Below, one piece after another: positions 53,013 to 61,320 of a stretch of DNA of 64,000 nt. The stretch comes from CALKGK01 sp964649515 (GTDB taxonomy: Bacteria > Bacteroidota > Bacteroidia > Flavobacteriales_D > Sanyastnellaceae): the NCBI GenBank assembly GCA_964649515.1, contig CAZYPV010000008.1, positions 1 to 64,000 on the forward strand, given 5' to 3'. The notes under the pieces were generated by a model that saw nothing but the letters and a program-made list of their open reading frames with translations, did no database searches and was not told the DNA's origin. Each line of letters opens with the position of its first letter. Within the stretch, counting starts at the first letter, position 1. Made by a program: the position numbers and the translations under genes.

Positions 53013-53675
53013 AACAAGTAAGATGAATGATGAATTTAATCAGATAATGATACCAAGTTGAAAAAGGAACGAAAAATCCGTGATTTCGCTCAAGCACAAA
53101 GGAAAGTACTTCAGTTACAAAATGGTTTTGGAAGGACGGAAGTTGGTGTTTATTTTAGGGGAGATGATTCATCAAGGTTTGGACAAAGCACGCGGCTGAA
53201 AGGATTGTGGAAGCGCTTGGCTTTGTGCGTTTCGGAGTGGGTTTGGGGCTGGTTTTTAGTGAATTTGCTTCATCCACAAACTCAGGGGGTTCATCCACAA
53301 AATGGACAAAAAAGTCAGTTCAAAATTCCCTAGTTTCGAAGCGCTGGAGGGGGAGGGAGGGCCCGCCAGGGCTGAGTAAAATTTGGAACGAATATGAAGA
53401 AAAGAACTGCATTCACAAATTCCTGACTCCTCCGTTACCACCGATTTCATTGCACACCACGAGGAGATCAAACAATCCCCCAACGCCATCAAACCTCCAT
53501 CAACCTACTACTCTCCTTCTCTCCTNNNNNNNNNNNNNNNNNNNNNNNNNNNNNNNNNNNNNNNNNNNNNNNNNNNNNNNNNNNNNNNNNNNNNNNNNNN
53601 NNNNNNNNNNNNNNNNNNNNNNNNNCCCTCTATTTCCTAACTCCATTGGATTTCTCCTTCCATAAAAAATCCACA
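53013..53675. other. Intergenic region with no gene seen, containing an assembly gap
   Basis: 663 bp (including 100 N) without a convincing gene on either strand. It holds two copies of TTCATCCACA 21 bp apart (9-mers at 53270-53278 and 53291-53299, each 8/9 to the DnaA box TTATCCACA), a G-rich run at 53346-53361 on the plus strand, and a C-rich pyrimidine stretch before the gap. No terminator or TAnnTTTG promoter is seen. Confidence 0.6.
53526..53625. other. Assembly gap (100 N)
   Basis: 100 N in a gene-free region. True size unknown. Confidence 0.95.
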
Positions 53676-54101
53676 TCACCCTTGTATCGACTTGTTCAAC
53701 CATGAGATCATTTTTCGCTGGTGCTCCTGCTTTACTTCCAAAAGAACCTCCCCACCCTCTCTGAGCACGAGTCGAACACCGTACCCCATATTTCCTCGCA
53801 CCAATAAGCCTTCAACCCGTAAAAGATCATAATTGCGTAAAGGAATGCCATACACTTCTAAACGAACGCGAACATACATAATCATGCCGTTGGAGGTGCG
53901 CTCGAAGTTGCAATACTTGATGACCGACGTGCTTTCTAACAACTCGTCCAACTCCAAATTCCCGCTTTTGCTTAAAATGGCGCGCGGACTCCCTGTTCCA
54001 CCAGCTTTTATCGATTGAAAGAAATTCAGAGGGGTTCCAGAAATGGCATGCACTTCTGCCCATCTTCCCGGATCGTTATAAGTTAAATTCCAGTACTTCA
54101 T
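53676..54101 (-). CDS. Conserved protein of unknown function downstream of cry-DASH
   Basis: 141 residues beginning MKYWNLTYNDPGRW. The protein is beta-rich in the middle (VRVRLEVYGIPLR, GLLVRGNMGYGVRLVLREGG) and ends in a basic helix. I do not recognise a domain. The frame could be extended to 54260, but that would overlap the photolyase gene heavily; the chosen ATG leaves an overlap of 26 nt with the cry stop. It is the last gene of the minus-strand photolyase operon. Confidence 0.65.
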   Translation of the reverse strand: MKYWNLTYNDPGRWAEVHAISGTPLNFFQSIKAGGTGSPRAILSKSGNLELDELLESTSVIKYCNFERTSNGMIMYVRVRLEVYGIPLRNYDLLRVEGLLVRGNMGYGVRLVLREGGEVLLEVKQEHQRKMISWLNKSIQG

Positions 54102-55362
54102 TGTTCCAAAGACGTTGATATTTCCCATCCGGATCATAGCGCTCTGCCTGTCCACGAGTGTTGAATTTTCGTTGCGGACGAGGGTCATTACCCACTCCTG
54201 CAACATAGATCCAGTTTCCATAGTTACTGCAGGGGTCGTAATCAAGTAAGTGGTGTTCAAACCAAGCAGCGCCCATTCTCCAATCTACTCCCAAGTCATG
54301 AACCAAATAACTGGCTACATTTTGTCTTCCACGATTGCTCATCCAGCCCGTTTTGGCCAGTTCTTTCATGTTGGCATTCACAAATGAATCTTTGGTGGTT
54401 CCATTGATCCAATGACCAAAAGCACGTTTGTTTTCGATGCCCGGACCTTTCGTTTTGATGCCCGACTTCCAGAAGATCCGGTCTCCATATTTCATCGAAA
54501 CGAAACGAAAATAATCTCGCCAAATGAGCTCGAAAATGAGCCAGTAGGTGCTTTCGTTGGAACCGTGTTCCGACTCATATCTGCGCACTTCTTCATAAAT
54601 CTCACGGGGGCTGAAGCATCCTTTTGCTAACCACGGTGAAAATTTTGAACTGTAACCTTCTCCCAAGAGTCCATTTCGGGTCTTCTTGTAAACGCTGAGT
54701 TGTTTGCTCTCGAAGAAGTAATGGTCCAAACGCTCCCAAGATGCCTCAATACCTCCCTCGAATTCCAATACCCCTCTTGGGTCTAAACGCGGCTCTTCAA
54801 CGGGAAAATGATCCCATGAAGGCAATGAATGTGCAGGGATTTTTGGGCTATTAATCGCTTGTGGTTCAGGGAGTGATGGACGAATGCTCGACTTCTTCTC
54901 GGCATCTTTGCGAAATGAAGTGAAGATGTCGGGAATATCTTGCAATCCATAAGGTAAATCATCTGGATGAAATAAGGTCTTACCCTCTTCTTTCAGCAAA
55001 GAAAATTCACTCAGTTGCGCCTCGGTTTGCAATTCTTCAAAAGTGTGTTCGGTTTCACAATAAATGGTGGAACATGAATACTCTTCCTTCAAATCTCGAA
55101 ATACCTGTGCTACGTTCCCTTTTTTGATGATCAACTCGCTTCCGAGATCACGCACTGCACCTTGCAAAGAAGCGACGCACTGCAACAGAAATTTCGTGCG
55201 ATGTGCACCCGTTTTCACAAATCCCCACTCATCTTCTTCCCATTCTCTTTCATCAAAAATGTACACCGGAATCACCTCCTCCGCTTCTCGAACCGCCCGG
55301 GTGAGTGCAGGGTTATCTCCCAATCTCAAATCATTCCGAAACCAATAAAACGCCCTTTTCAT
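54076..55362 (-). CDS. DASH family cryptochrome
   Basis: 428 residues. The N-terminal photolyase domain begins AFYWFRNDLRLGDNPAL. The FAD domain has WGRDYF-type residues (ELIWRDYFRFVSMKYG), TGWMSNRGRQNVASYL and YDPCSNYGNWIYVAGVGNDPR, the latter two being marks of the DASH family. DASH proteins repair cyclobutane dimers in single-stranded or looped DNA and bind MTHF and FAD. The gene overlaps the start of the upstream FeS photolyase gene by 4 nt and is followed by a 141-codon gene. Confidence 0.95.
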   Translation of the reverse strand: MKRAFYWFRNDLRLGDNPALTRAVREAEEVIPVYIFDEREWEEDEWGFVKTGAHRTKFLLQCVASLQGAVRDLGSELIIKKGNVAQVFRDLKEEYSCSTIYCETEHTFEELQTEAQLSEFSLLKEEGKTLFHPDDLPYGLQDIPDIFTSFRKDAEKKSSIRPSLPEPQAINSPKIPAHSLPSWDHFPVEEPRLDPRGVLEFEGGIEASWERLDHYFFESKQLSVYKKTRNGLLGEGYSSKFSPWLAKGCFSPREIYEEVRRYESEHGSNESTYWLIFELIWRDYFRFVSMKYGDRIFWKSGIKTKGPGIENKRAFGHWINGTTKDSFVNANMKELAKTGWMSNRGRQNVASYLVHDLGVDWRMGAAWFEHHLLDYDPCSNYGNWIYVAGVGNDPRPQRKFNTRGQAERYDPDGKYQRLWNNEVLEFNL

Positions 55363-56894
55363 AGATCATCTATATTTTTCAAATACAACTCTGCCCGTTC
55401 AAGAATGTTCTCCTTTTTGTCTTGCCCCATCTTCGCCCAAGTGCGGTAGGCCATTCCTATTCGTGGGTTTTTCTTTAATTTTTCTTCATGCCGATCGTAA
55501 AAGTGCCAGTACAAAACATTGAACGGACAAGCGCCCTCTTCCCCACCTTTGAGCTCGGGATTGTATTTACAACTGGAGCAGTAATTGCCCATTTTTTTGA
55601 AGTAATTGGCCGAACTCACATAGGGCTTCGTACCCACAATACCACCATCGGCGAACTGACTCATCCCGCGCGTATTGGTGATTTCCACCCACTCAATGGC
55701 ATCAATGTAAATACCTAGATACCACTGGTCAACCTCGTCGGGGTGAATTCCCGCTAGCAAAGCAAAATTCCCTGTAACCATCAATCGTTGGATGTGATGG
55801 GCGTAAGCGTAGTCCAAGCTTTGGTTGACTGAATGCCCTACACATTTCATTTTGGTTTTTCCGGTCCAGAAGAAATTAGGGAGGTCCCGCTGATGATCTA
55901 AAAAATTCATCGTCGCGTACTCGGGCATCTTCATCCAATAAATGCAACGCATGTATTCTCGCCAACCTAGAATCTGTCGAATAAAACCTTCCACTTGGGC
56001 TATTCCCGCGTGGTTTTCATCTTCATAGAAGCGCTGTTCCACCTTGTCAATAACTTCCAAAGGAGAAATCATTTTGGTGTTGAGGGAAAAAGAAATTCTA
56101 CTGTGATAAATGCTCCAATATTCGGTGGTCATGGAGTCTTGAAACTTCCCAAAAAGCGGCAAGCATTCTTCCACAAAAAAATCGAGTACTTCCAAACTTT
56201 CCTGCCTGTTCTTTGGCCAGAGAAGGGACTCTTCGTCTACACGACCAATATACTCGACACCGCTAGCATCGATCATTTCCTTCAGTTGGCTCACATCGTG
56301 AGAAAAAACGATGGGTTCTGGTGGGCGATGGTTTTTAGGGAGCTTGTTGCGATTGTCATGGTCATAATTCCACTTCCCTGTTATGGGCTGATCTTCCACC
56401 ATGAGTACGTTGTGCTTCTTCCGCATGAAACGGTAGAACGTCTCCATAAGATAGGTTTTCTTCCCGTCGAAGAGCGACCTAAACTCATCCACTTCAGCAG
56501 CAAAATGTTCGGTAGAAAATCGTGCCGTAGGTATTCCCAACTCATCGCAAATCGTCTTCAATTGTTGATCTAAACGATATTCGTCGGGCGACATATACTC
56601 GAACCTTTCAAAGTTGTTTTTCTCAATGATCGCCTTCAAATTGCTAGCCAAATCCTGTTCGTTCTGGGGATCATCTAGATTCAGATAAATCACCTCTTTC
56701 CCTCTGGCTTGGAGCTCTTCGGCGAACGATCTCATCGCTAGGAAAAAAGCCAAAATCTTTTGTACGTGATGTTTGACATAATCCGTTTCTTGGCGCATTT
56801 CCATCATCACATAAACGCAATTTTCGTCGTCCTTGAACCATGAGTGTTTTCCGTTGAGCTGATCGCCTAAGATGAGTCTAAGAGTGCGTTTCAT
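55359..56894 (-). CDS. Iron-sulfur bacterial photolyase/cryptochrome (FeS-BCP, 6-4 type)
   Basis: 511 residues of the cryptochrome/photolyase subfamily typified by PhrB of Agrobacterium and CryB of Rhodobacter. RLILGDQLN at the start is the family N-terminus. Four cysteines are placed as the Fe4S4 ligands of PhrB: Cys351, Cys439, Cys442 and Cys456 (NYCSSCKYNPELK, then ACPFN). FAD and a lumazine-type antenna are known in the group, and its members repair (6-4) photoproducts. It lies 6 nt after the DUF2256 gene and overlaps cry-DASH by 4 nt. Confidence 0.92.
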   Translation of the reverse strand: MKRTLRLILGDQLNGKHSWFKDDENCVYVMMEMRQETDYVKHHVQKILAFFLAMRSFAEELQARGKEVIYLNLDDPQNEQDLASNLKAIIEKNNFERFEYMSPDEYRLDQQLKTICDELGIPTARFSTEHFAAEVDEFRSLFDGKKTYLMETFYRFMRKKHNVLMVEDQPITGKWNYDHDNRNKLPKNHRPPEPIVFSHDVSQLKEMIDASGVEYIGRVDEESLLWPKNRQESLEVLDFFVEECLPLFGKFQDSMTTEYWSIYHSRISFSLNTKMISPLEVIDKVEQRFYEDENHAGIAQVEGFIRQILGWREYMRCIYWMKMPEYATMNFLDHQRDLPNFFWTGKTKMKCVGHSVNQSLDYAYAHHIQRLMVTGNFALLAGIHPDEVDQWYLGIYIDAIEWVEITNTRGMSQFADGGIVGTKPYVSSANYFKKMGNYCSSCKYNPELKGGEEGACPFNVLYWHFYDRHEEKLKKNPRIGMAYRTWAKMGQDKKENILERAELYLKNIDDL

Positions 56895-56900
56895 GGTTTT

Positions 56901-57047
56901 TTATGTGCTTGATGGTTTCTTTTTCATTCCGCTGCAACGTTTGCTGCAATATTTGACCTCATCCCAATTCTTTTCCCATTTTTTGCGCCAAGTGAAAGGG
57001 CGATCACAAACGGGACACATTTTGGTGGGGAGATGGGTCTTTTTCAC
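56901..57047 (-). CDS. DUF2256 zinc-ribbon-like small protein
   Basis: 48 residues from a GTG start: KKTHLPTKMCPVCDRPF followed by TWRKKWEKNWDEVKYCSKRC. The four cysteines in C-x2-C and C-x3-C pairs and the WRKKW block are the DUF2256 signature. No ATG lies in frame before the cysteines except at Met of MCPVC, which would remove the conserved KK-x-HLPTK start, so GTG at 57045-57047 is preferred. DUF2256 genes commonly accompany photolyase genes, but a role is not established. It is 6 nt ahead of the FeS photolyase gene. Confidence 0.9.
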   Translation of the reverse strand: MKKTHLPTKMCPVCDRPFTWRKKWEKNWDEVKYCSKRCSGMKKKPSST

Positions 57048-57086
57048 CCTAAAAGAACATCCATTGTTGCGATATGTTTATTAAGC

Positions 57087-57377
57087 ATGTCAGTAAAAAA
57101 CATCAAAAACCTCACCTACGAAGAGATTGACCGAATCATTGAAATGGCCTGGGAAGACCGCACCCCTTTTGATGCCATCGAACTGCAGTTTGGCATAGCG
57201 GAAGGCGATGTAATTAAGTTGATGAGAAGAGAACTCAAGCCCCAATCGTGGAGAAAGTGGCGGGCAAGGGTGCAAGGTAGATCTACCAAACACATGAAAC
57301 TGCGGCCATTCACAGAAGGTAGGCATCGTTGCAGCAGGCAAAGGGCGATCAGTGGAAATCGGATTAGTAAGCGCTAA
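57087..57377 (+). CDS. TIGR03643 (DUF2805) family protein
   Basis: 96 residues from MSVKNIKNLTYEEID. The conserved core is IIEMAWEDRTPFDAIELQFG, then VIKLMRRELKP and SWRKWRARVQGR, a compact helix-turn-helix-like protein of unknown function that is often found in marine Bacteroidota and gammaproteobacteria with photolyase genes. It is divergent from DUF2256, with 39 nt between the start codons. The last 20 residues (RHRCSRQRAIS) are less conserved. A longer in-frame start at 57033 overlaps DUF2256 and is rejected. Confidence 0.88.
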   Translation: MSVKNIKNLTYEEIDRIIEMAWEDRTPFDAIELQFGIAEGDVIKLMRRELKPQSWRKWRARVQGRSTKHMKLRPFTEGRHRCSRQRAISGNRISKR

Positions 57378-57422
57378 ATGCGATTCGGGCGTTTTCAACC
57401 AGAAAAGCCTCAACAGATATGA

Positions 57423-57827
57423 TTAAAAAGCAATTTTGCCCTTGCTCTTTTTTAAGGGGTATTCTTTCATAAAAACGCTTTCAGACAAATCGAACTTGGT
57501 TGCTAATTTTGAGATCACCGACTTGCTAAATCCCCTTTTATAATTTAGTATTTCAGAAATGACGGAAGGAGAAATTTTCAGTTCCTTACTCAGAGCCAGA
57601 CCAGAAATGGAGTGCTCCTTGAGAAGTGCTTTCAAGAGTGACACCGGTTCTAATCTGAGCAATGGGGAATTCAGACTTCGATGGTAGTCTTGAATAACAA
57701 GATCCAAAAGGTAATATTCATCCTTCAATTGCTGCTTCTCTTCTCCATGAGCTAGAAGAATGCCTAAGCTTTTATGCCGCTCGCAATACTCGTGGTATTG
57801 CTCTTTATTTTTAATTTTTGATAGCAT
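57423..57827 (-). CDS. HigA-type antitoxin (XRE family)
   Basis: 134 residues. The C-terminal half is a helix-turn-helix domain (LALSKELKISPSVISEILNYKRGFSKSVISKLATKF). The N-terminal half (HEYCERHKSLGILLAHGEEK) follows the pattern of HigA antitoxins with an extra N-terminal helical region. It should neutralise the adjacent HigB-like toxin and repress the pair. It lies 10 nt downstream of the toxin gene, in the toxin-first order typical of higBA. Confidence 0.85.
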   Translation of the reverse strand: MLSKIKNKEQYHEYCERHKSLGILLAHGEEKQQLKDEYYLLDLVIQDYHRSLNSPLLRLEPVSLLKALLKEHSISGLALSKELKISPSVISEILNYKRGFSKSVISKLATKFDLSESVFMKEYPLKKSKGKIAF

Positions 57828-57837
57828 TATTTCACAT

Positions 57838-58158
57838 TTACACTTGGCTTACCCTGCAAGCATCTACCTTATCATAAGACGCATGAGTTCCTATGAAAGC
57901 AATATATAAACAGCAGGATTGATAAAAATTATAATCACAAATCATTCGGTAATTATTCCCTCCTATCTTAAAAATGACCCGCTTGTTTTCACAATTCGAA
58001 ACCAAACGTGCATGAGGAAAATCATCCATCAAATCATTAACGCTCGACCAATCACATCCTTTAATTTTCGATAGGAATAGTATAAAACTTGGCTGAGCTT
58101 GAGAATTTTGTTCTACAAATCTCACAATCTTCGCTGCACTTATTACCCTAACTTTCAT
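57838..58158 (-). CDS. HigB-type mRNA interferase toxin
   Basis: 106 residues from MKVRVISAAKIVRFVEQN. The RelE-like HigB fold is suggested by LVSNCENKRVIFKIGGNNYRMI, YIAFIGTHASYDKVDA and a compact basic protein. HigB toxins cut mRNA on the ribosome. The preferred start is the internal Met, because the longer frame begins inside the upstream inverted repeat. The pair with the antitoxin gene interrupts the photolyase island. Confidence 0.85.
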   Translation of the reverse strand: MKVRVISAAKIVRFVEQNSQAQPSFILFLSKIKGCDWSSVNDLMDDFPHARLVSNCENKRVIFKIGGNNYRMICDYNFYQSCCLYIAFIGTHASYDKVDACRVSQV

Positions 58159-58159
58159 A

Positions 58160-58190
58160 CAAATATATTCAATTATTCGCATTTTGCGAA
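58160..58190 (-). promoter_or_regulatory. Promoter/operator region of the higBA pair
   Basis: TATATTTG on the minus strand (58160-58167) fits TAnnTTTG exactly but ends one base before the toxin ATG, so it may mark a leaderless transcript or be chance. TTCGCA-TTT-TGCGAA (58176-58190), a perfect 6-bp inverted repeat, is a good candidate for the antitoxin operator. The 205 bp further upstream show no gene. Confidence 0.4.
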
Positions 58191-58395
58191 AGACAAAACA
58201 CTTGAAGTACCGAATACATTTTGAGTGAAAAAAATTTAAAGAGTCCTTCTTTTTAGATGGTACTGTTTATTTTGTGGAGGACATCATTGTGCCTATTTGG
58301 CCATTGAATGAAATGGAAACTGGACCGTTGAAAAAAGAACAAGCAGGATTGCATTCCTTTCAGAACCCCGAATCCACAACCGATCTTCCTACTTG

Positions 58396-59205
58396 TTAAG
58401 ACCGCGCCTTCTCTAGCTCTTCCAACTTCTTCCCAGTAAGAAACTCGAGAGCCATTTTATTGAAAACGTGCGGTTGTTCGATGTTGCAAACATGACCACA
58501 ATTCTCCATGATCATCATGGTTACCTCTTCCTGCACCTTTGCAAATTTCTGAGCAGCATTGAAAAAAACATGATCTTGATCGCCCATAACAATGAGGCTC
58601 ATCTTGTCTACCGGACGATAAAAATATTCTCGCAGTACTTTGAAAAAATGATTGTACAAACCAATCCACTTGAGGTATTCTTTCGGAGTGAGTTTTTTGG
58701 ATTGAACTCGGAAAATCATGCGTGAAAAGCGGTGGTTTTTCTTCGGCAATACAATCCAAGAAAAAAGTTTGTACATGACATGATAAGGAAGGATGAAATT
58801 CAACACCTTCGCCGAGTGCATGAACACCTTCATTTTCAAAGTCGCTTTAAACACGCCTCCCGCCATCACTTGGCGCTTGATGAGTTTTGGTCTGGCGATA
58901 TCCACTTGCTGAAGGAGAATGCTTCCCAAGCTGAGCGACATAAAATTCGCTTCTTTGATTCCGTGGTGATCGACTACTTGAAGAATATCTTGAGTCACTA
59001 CACGAAAGTCGTATTCCTCGTAATGCGGCTCTATGTTTTTGCTCTTCCCATGATCCCTCAGGTCCATCAACAATAAATTGAAATATGGAGCAAAGGCATC
59101 AACTTGGTACTTCCATGTTTCTACCGCACCACCGGCACCGTGAATAAAGACGAGCCATTCGGCATCATCACCCAAAAAGTGTACTTCGTTGTATAACATG
59201 GTCAT
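58396..59205 (-). CDS. Alpha/beta hydrolase
   Basis: 269 residues. LVFIHGAGGAVETWKYQ is the oxyanion-hole region. LLLMDLRDHGKS and the nucleophile elbow ANFMSLSLGSILLQQ follow (Ser in SLSLGS). The acid is probably in SLIVMGDQDHVF and the His in MENCGHVCNIEQP. It is a cytosolic hydrolase or esterase of unknown substrate. It overlaps the third photolyase gene by 4 nt and is the last gene of that operon. A start at Met3 is also possible. Confidence 0.88.
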   Translation of the reverse strand: MTMLYNEVHFLGDDAEWLVFIHGAGGAVETWKYQVDAFAPYFNLLLMDLRDHGKSKNIEPHYEEYDFRVVTQDILQVVDHHGIKEANFMSLSLGSILLQQVDIARPKLIKRQVMAGGVFKATLKMKVFMHSAKVLNFILPYHVMYKLFSWIVLPKKNHRFSRMIFRVQSKKLTPKEYLKWIGLYNHFFKVLREYFYRPVDKMSLIVMGDQDHVFFNAAQKFAKVQEEVTMMIMENCGHVCNIEQPHVFNKMALEFLTGKKLEELEKARS

Positions 59206-60671
59206 CTGTTTCTGCTCCCAGGCAAGGTATGCGTTACAAGAATACGAGCATTTTCTCGAATCACCGTCGGATCTTGTCTGAAATTCCAGATCAAATCTCG
59301 GGCTTTTTTCGCAGAATGTTCTAAAGTAACAATTGGTTCAGGGTAGTGTTCTAACTGTGGATAATCAAACATCATGCGTTCCATTGGACTCAACTTCCAA
59401 GGTTCAATGGCTATATCGGCAGGTAATCCGCGCAATTCGGGCACCCATTTTTGGATAAACTCTGCTTCTGGATCGTGGTCTTGCGCCTGTTTCGTGGGGT
59501 TGTAAATTCGAAGAGTATGCACTCCCACTAATCCGGCTTGCATCTGAATCTGAGGAAAGTGAATCCCCGGTTCAAAATCTAAAAACAAGCTCGCCAAATG
59601 GTCTGCCCCTCGCTTCCAATGCAAAAACAAATGGTGAGAATGGAAACTGATGAGCATGGCCCGCATCCTAAAATTCAAATAACCCGTTTCCGTCAAACAC
59701 CGCATGCACGCGTCCACCAAAGGAATACCTGTAGTCCCATTTTTCCAGCGCTCGAAGGCCACTTCATCTTGATGAAAAGGCAAACGCTCATAGCCTCGAT
59801 TGAACAGCGCTGTCTCCACCCTGCACTCCATTTCAAACTTCTGAATGAAATGACAATGCCAGTGCAAGCGAGAGATGAAGTTCTGCATGCTGCGTTGCCA
59901 TCCTGGTTTGGCTTTGTGCTTCAAGGCTTCGTGGTACACTTCACGCAAACTCAAATTCCCCCAAGCGAGGTAAGGCGACAATCTACTGCAGGTGCTCCTG
60001 CTTCTTTCAGGCTTTGAAATTCCTCCCGAATATCCTTTTCCGCGCGACTCAAAGAAGCTTTCAAGATACTTCCAAGCTTTTCTCACACCGCCCGCTTGTC
60101 GGCTTTTTTTTCTGGGTGATGAAAATGCAGTTTCCTTGAACCATTGCGCAGGTTTTGGAAGGGTCTTTTGTGCTTCTGGAAGTTGATTGAAATCGGGGTG
60201 TATCAGCGCCGAATGCATGTATTCGTGCCAAAGTTCGTTCCATCGATAGCGGTTTTTTAATCCTCGAATAACGGCGTTGTGTTGAAACTCGTGCCATTGA
60301 ATGCCCTGTTTTTGGAAGTAAGCCGACATTCGTTTATCGCGCTCGAAGGTGATACCGATACCAATTTCTTCATGACTAAAAACGGTCTTGATGGTGTAGG
60401 CTTCGCGAAGCAAATCAAAACCCTCCTCCACTTCGCCAATACCGCTAAGCAGCGGCACATTCCATTGCTCAAGGAAACGCTCTAAATCGTTTAAGGATTC
60501 TTGAACGAAGGTCCAGTGCCTGTCGCTGTGCACTGGGGCCGACATCAGCTCAGGTTCAAAACAATAAAGTACAACGATGGGGTAAGGATGCTTGAGGGCA
60601 GCATCAAAAGCAGCATGGTCTCGCCAGCGGAGATCGCGTTTCAGCCAAACAACACTTACCTCAGGCTTCAT
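59202..60671 (-). CDS. Photolyase/cryptochrome family protein with an altered FAD-binding loop
   Basis: 489 residues. The N-terminal photolyase domain (VSVVWLKRDLRWRDHAAF) and C-terminal FAD domain (SRLSPYLAWGNLS, ACMRCLTETGYLNFRMRAML) are clear. At residues 366-400, where class I photolyases have the DGD-x-x-NNG or NYGNW loop, this protein reads EPGIHFPQIQMQAG and then THTLRIYNPTKQAQDHDP-like sequence. It belongs to a distinct clade of photolyase-like proteins that I cannot name with certainty. It may repair pyrimidine dimers or serve as a photoreceptor. It lies 1 nt after the flavin reductase gene. Confidence 0.85.
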   Translation of the reverse strand: MKPEVSVVWLKRDLRWRDHAAFDAALKHPYPIVVLYCFEPELMSAPVHSDRHWTFVQESLNDLERFLEQWNVPLLSGIGEVEEGFDLLREAYTIKTVFSHEEIGIGITFERDKRMSAYFQKQGIQWHEFQHNAVIRGLKNRYRWNELWHEYMHSALIHPDFNQLPEAQKTLPKPAQWFKETAFSSPRKKSRQAGGVRKAWKYLESFFESRGKGYSGGISKPERSRSTCSRLSPYLAWGNLSLREVYHEALKHKAKPGWQRSMQNFISRLHWHCHFIQKFEMECRVETALFNRGYERLPFHQDEVAFERWKNGTTGIPLVDACMRCLTETGYLNFRMRAMLISFHSHHLFLHWKRGADHLASLFLDFEPGIHFPQIQMQAGLVGVHTLRIYNPTKQAQDHDPEAEFIQKWVPELRGLPADIAIEPWKLSPMERMMFDYPQLEHYPEPIVTLEHSAKKARDLIWNFRQDPTVIRENARILVTHTLPGSRNR

Positions 60672-60672
60672 C

Positions 60673-61320
60673 TTACCAGCCTTTTTTGAAGTCGTTCAAA
60701 TGTTGGAGTTCTTCGTCTTTCTTGGCAAAACTCAAGCGAAATTGCTTGCTTAAACCGTGGTATCCGTCCAGAGCAACGATCCCTGCTGCGCCTTGCTCGG
60801 CAATATCGAGATAGCCGTCTTGAGCCAAAAATGCTTCATCAAACTTCACCCATTCTACAGTTCCGCTAATGAAATAACAACCATTTGATATCGGGAATTT
60901 GTTTTCCAAGCGCATTCCATAGCTCAAGGGTGAATTGCCAACGTAAGGAGCGTGAAAATCTTCGTAATACGCTTCCTCCAAATCGCACCAATCGAATTCA
61001 GACGCATTTCTTTCTGAACGCGCAGAGGTATAGTGGGCCTTTTCCGAAAGCTCCGTTGTCACCATATTGATGGTGTACACCTCCGTTTCGAGGATGTTGT
61101 CCCAAGTGTGGCGCTCAACCGTGGGCGGACGCATCACAAAACCCAACATTGCGGGATTGGCTCCAAGGTGCACCACCGAGGAAAACAAAGCCACATTGCT
61201 CAAGCCTTCCTTGCTTTTTGTGGCGATGAGGTTTGCGGGTTTTACTCCACTGATGGAATTGATGAATCGACCACGGAACCGTCCGTCGAGCTCAGCCAAC
61301 TGTTCTTTGGTCCAAATCAT
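60673..61320 (-). CDS. Flavin reductase family protein
   Basis: 215 residues from MIWTKEQLAELDGRF. The flavin reductase-like split barrel is shown by ANLIATKSKEGLSNVALFSS, GFVMRPPTVERHTWDNI and YTINMVTTELSEKAHYTS. It should bind FMN or FAD and reduce it with NAD(P)H, and in this operon it may supply reduced flavin to the photolyase (inference). The start overlaps the SDR stop by 4 nt. The longer frame from 61371 is inside the SDR gene. Confidence 0.9.
   Translation of the reverse strand: MIWTKEQLAELDGRFRGRFINSISGVKPANLIATKSKEGLSNVALFSSVVHLGANPAMLGFVMRPPTVERHTWDNILETEVYTINMVTTELSEKAHYTSARSERNASEFDWCDLEEAYYEDFHAPYVGNSPLSYGMRLENKFPISNGCYFISGTVEWVKFDEAFLAQDGYLDIAEQGAAGIVALDGYHGLSKQFRLSFAKKDEELQHLNDFKKGW

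Noticed and set aside
53100..53525. Small genes in the intergenic region before the gap
   Set aside because: Open frames on both strands lack family resemblance, good starts and ordinary composition; some run into the Ns.
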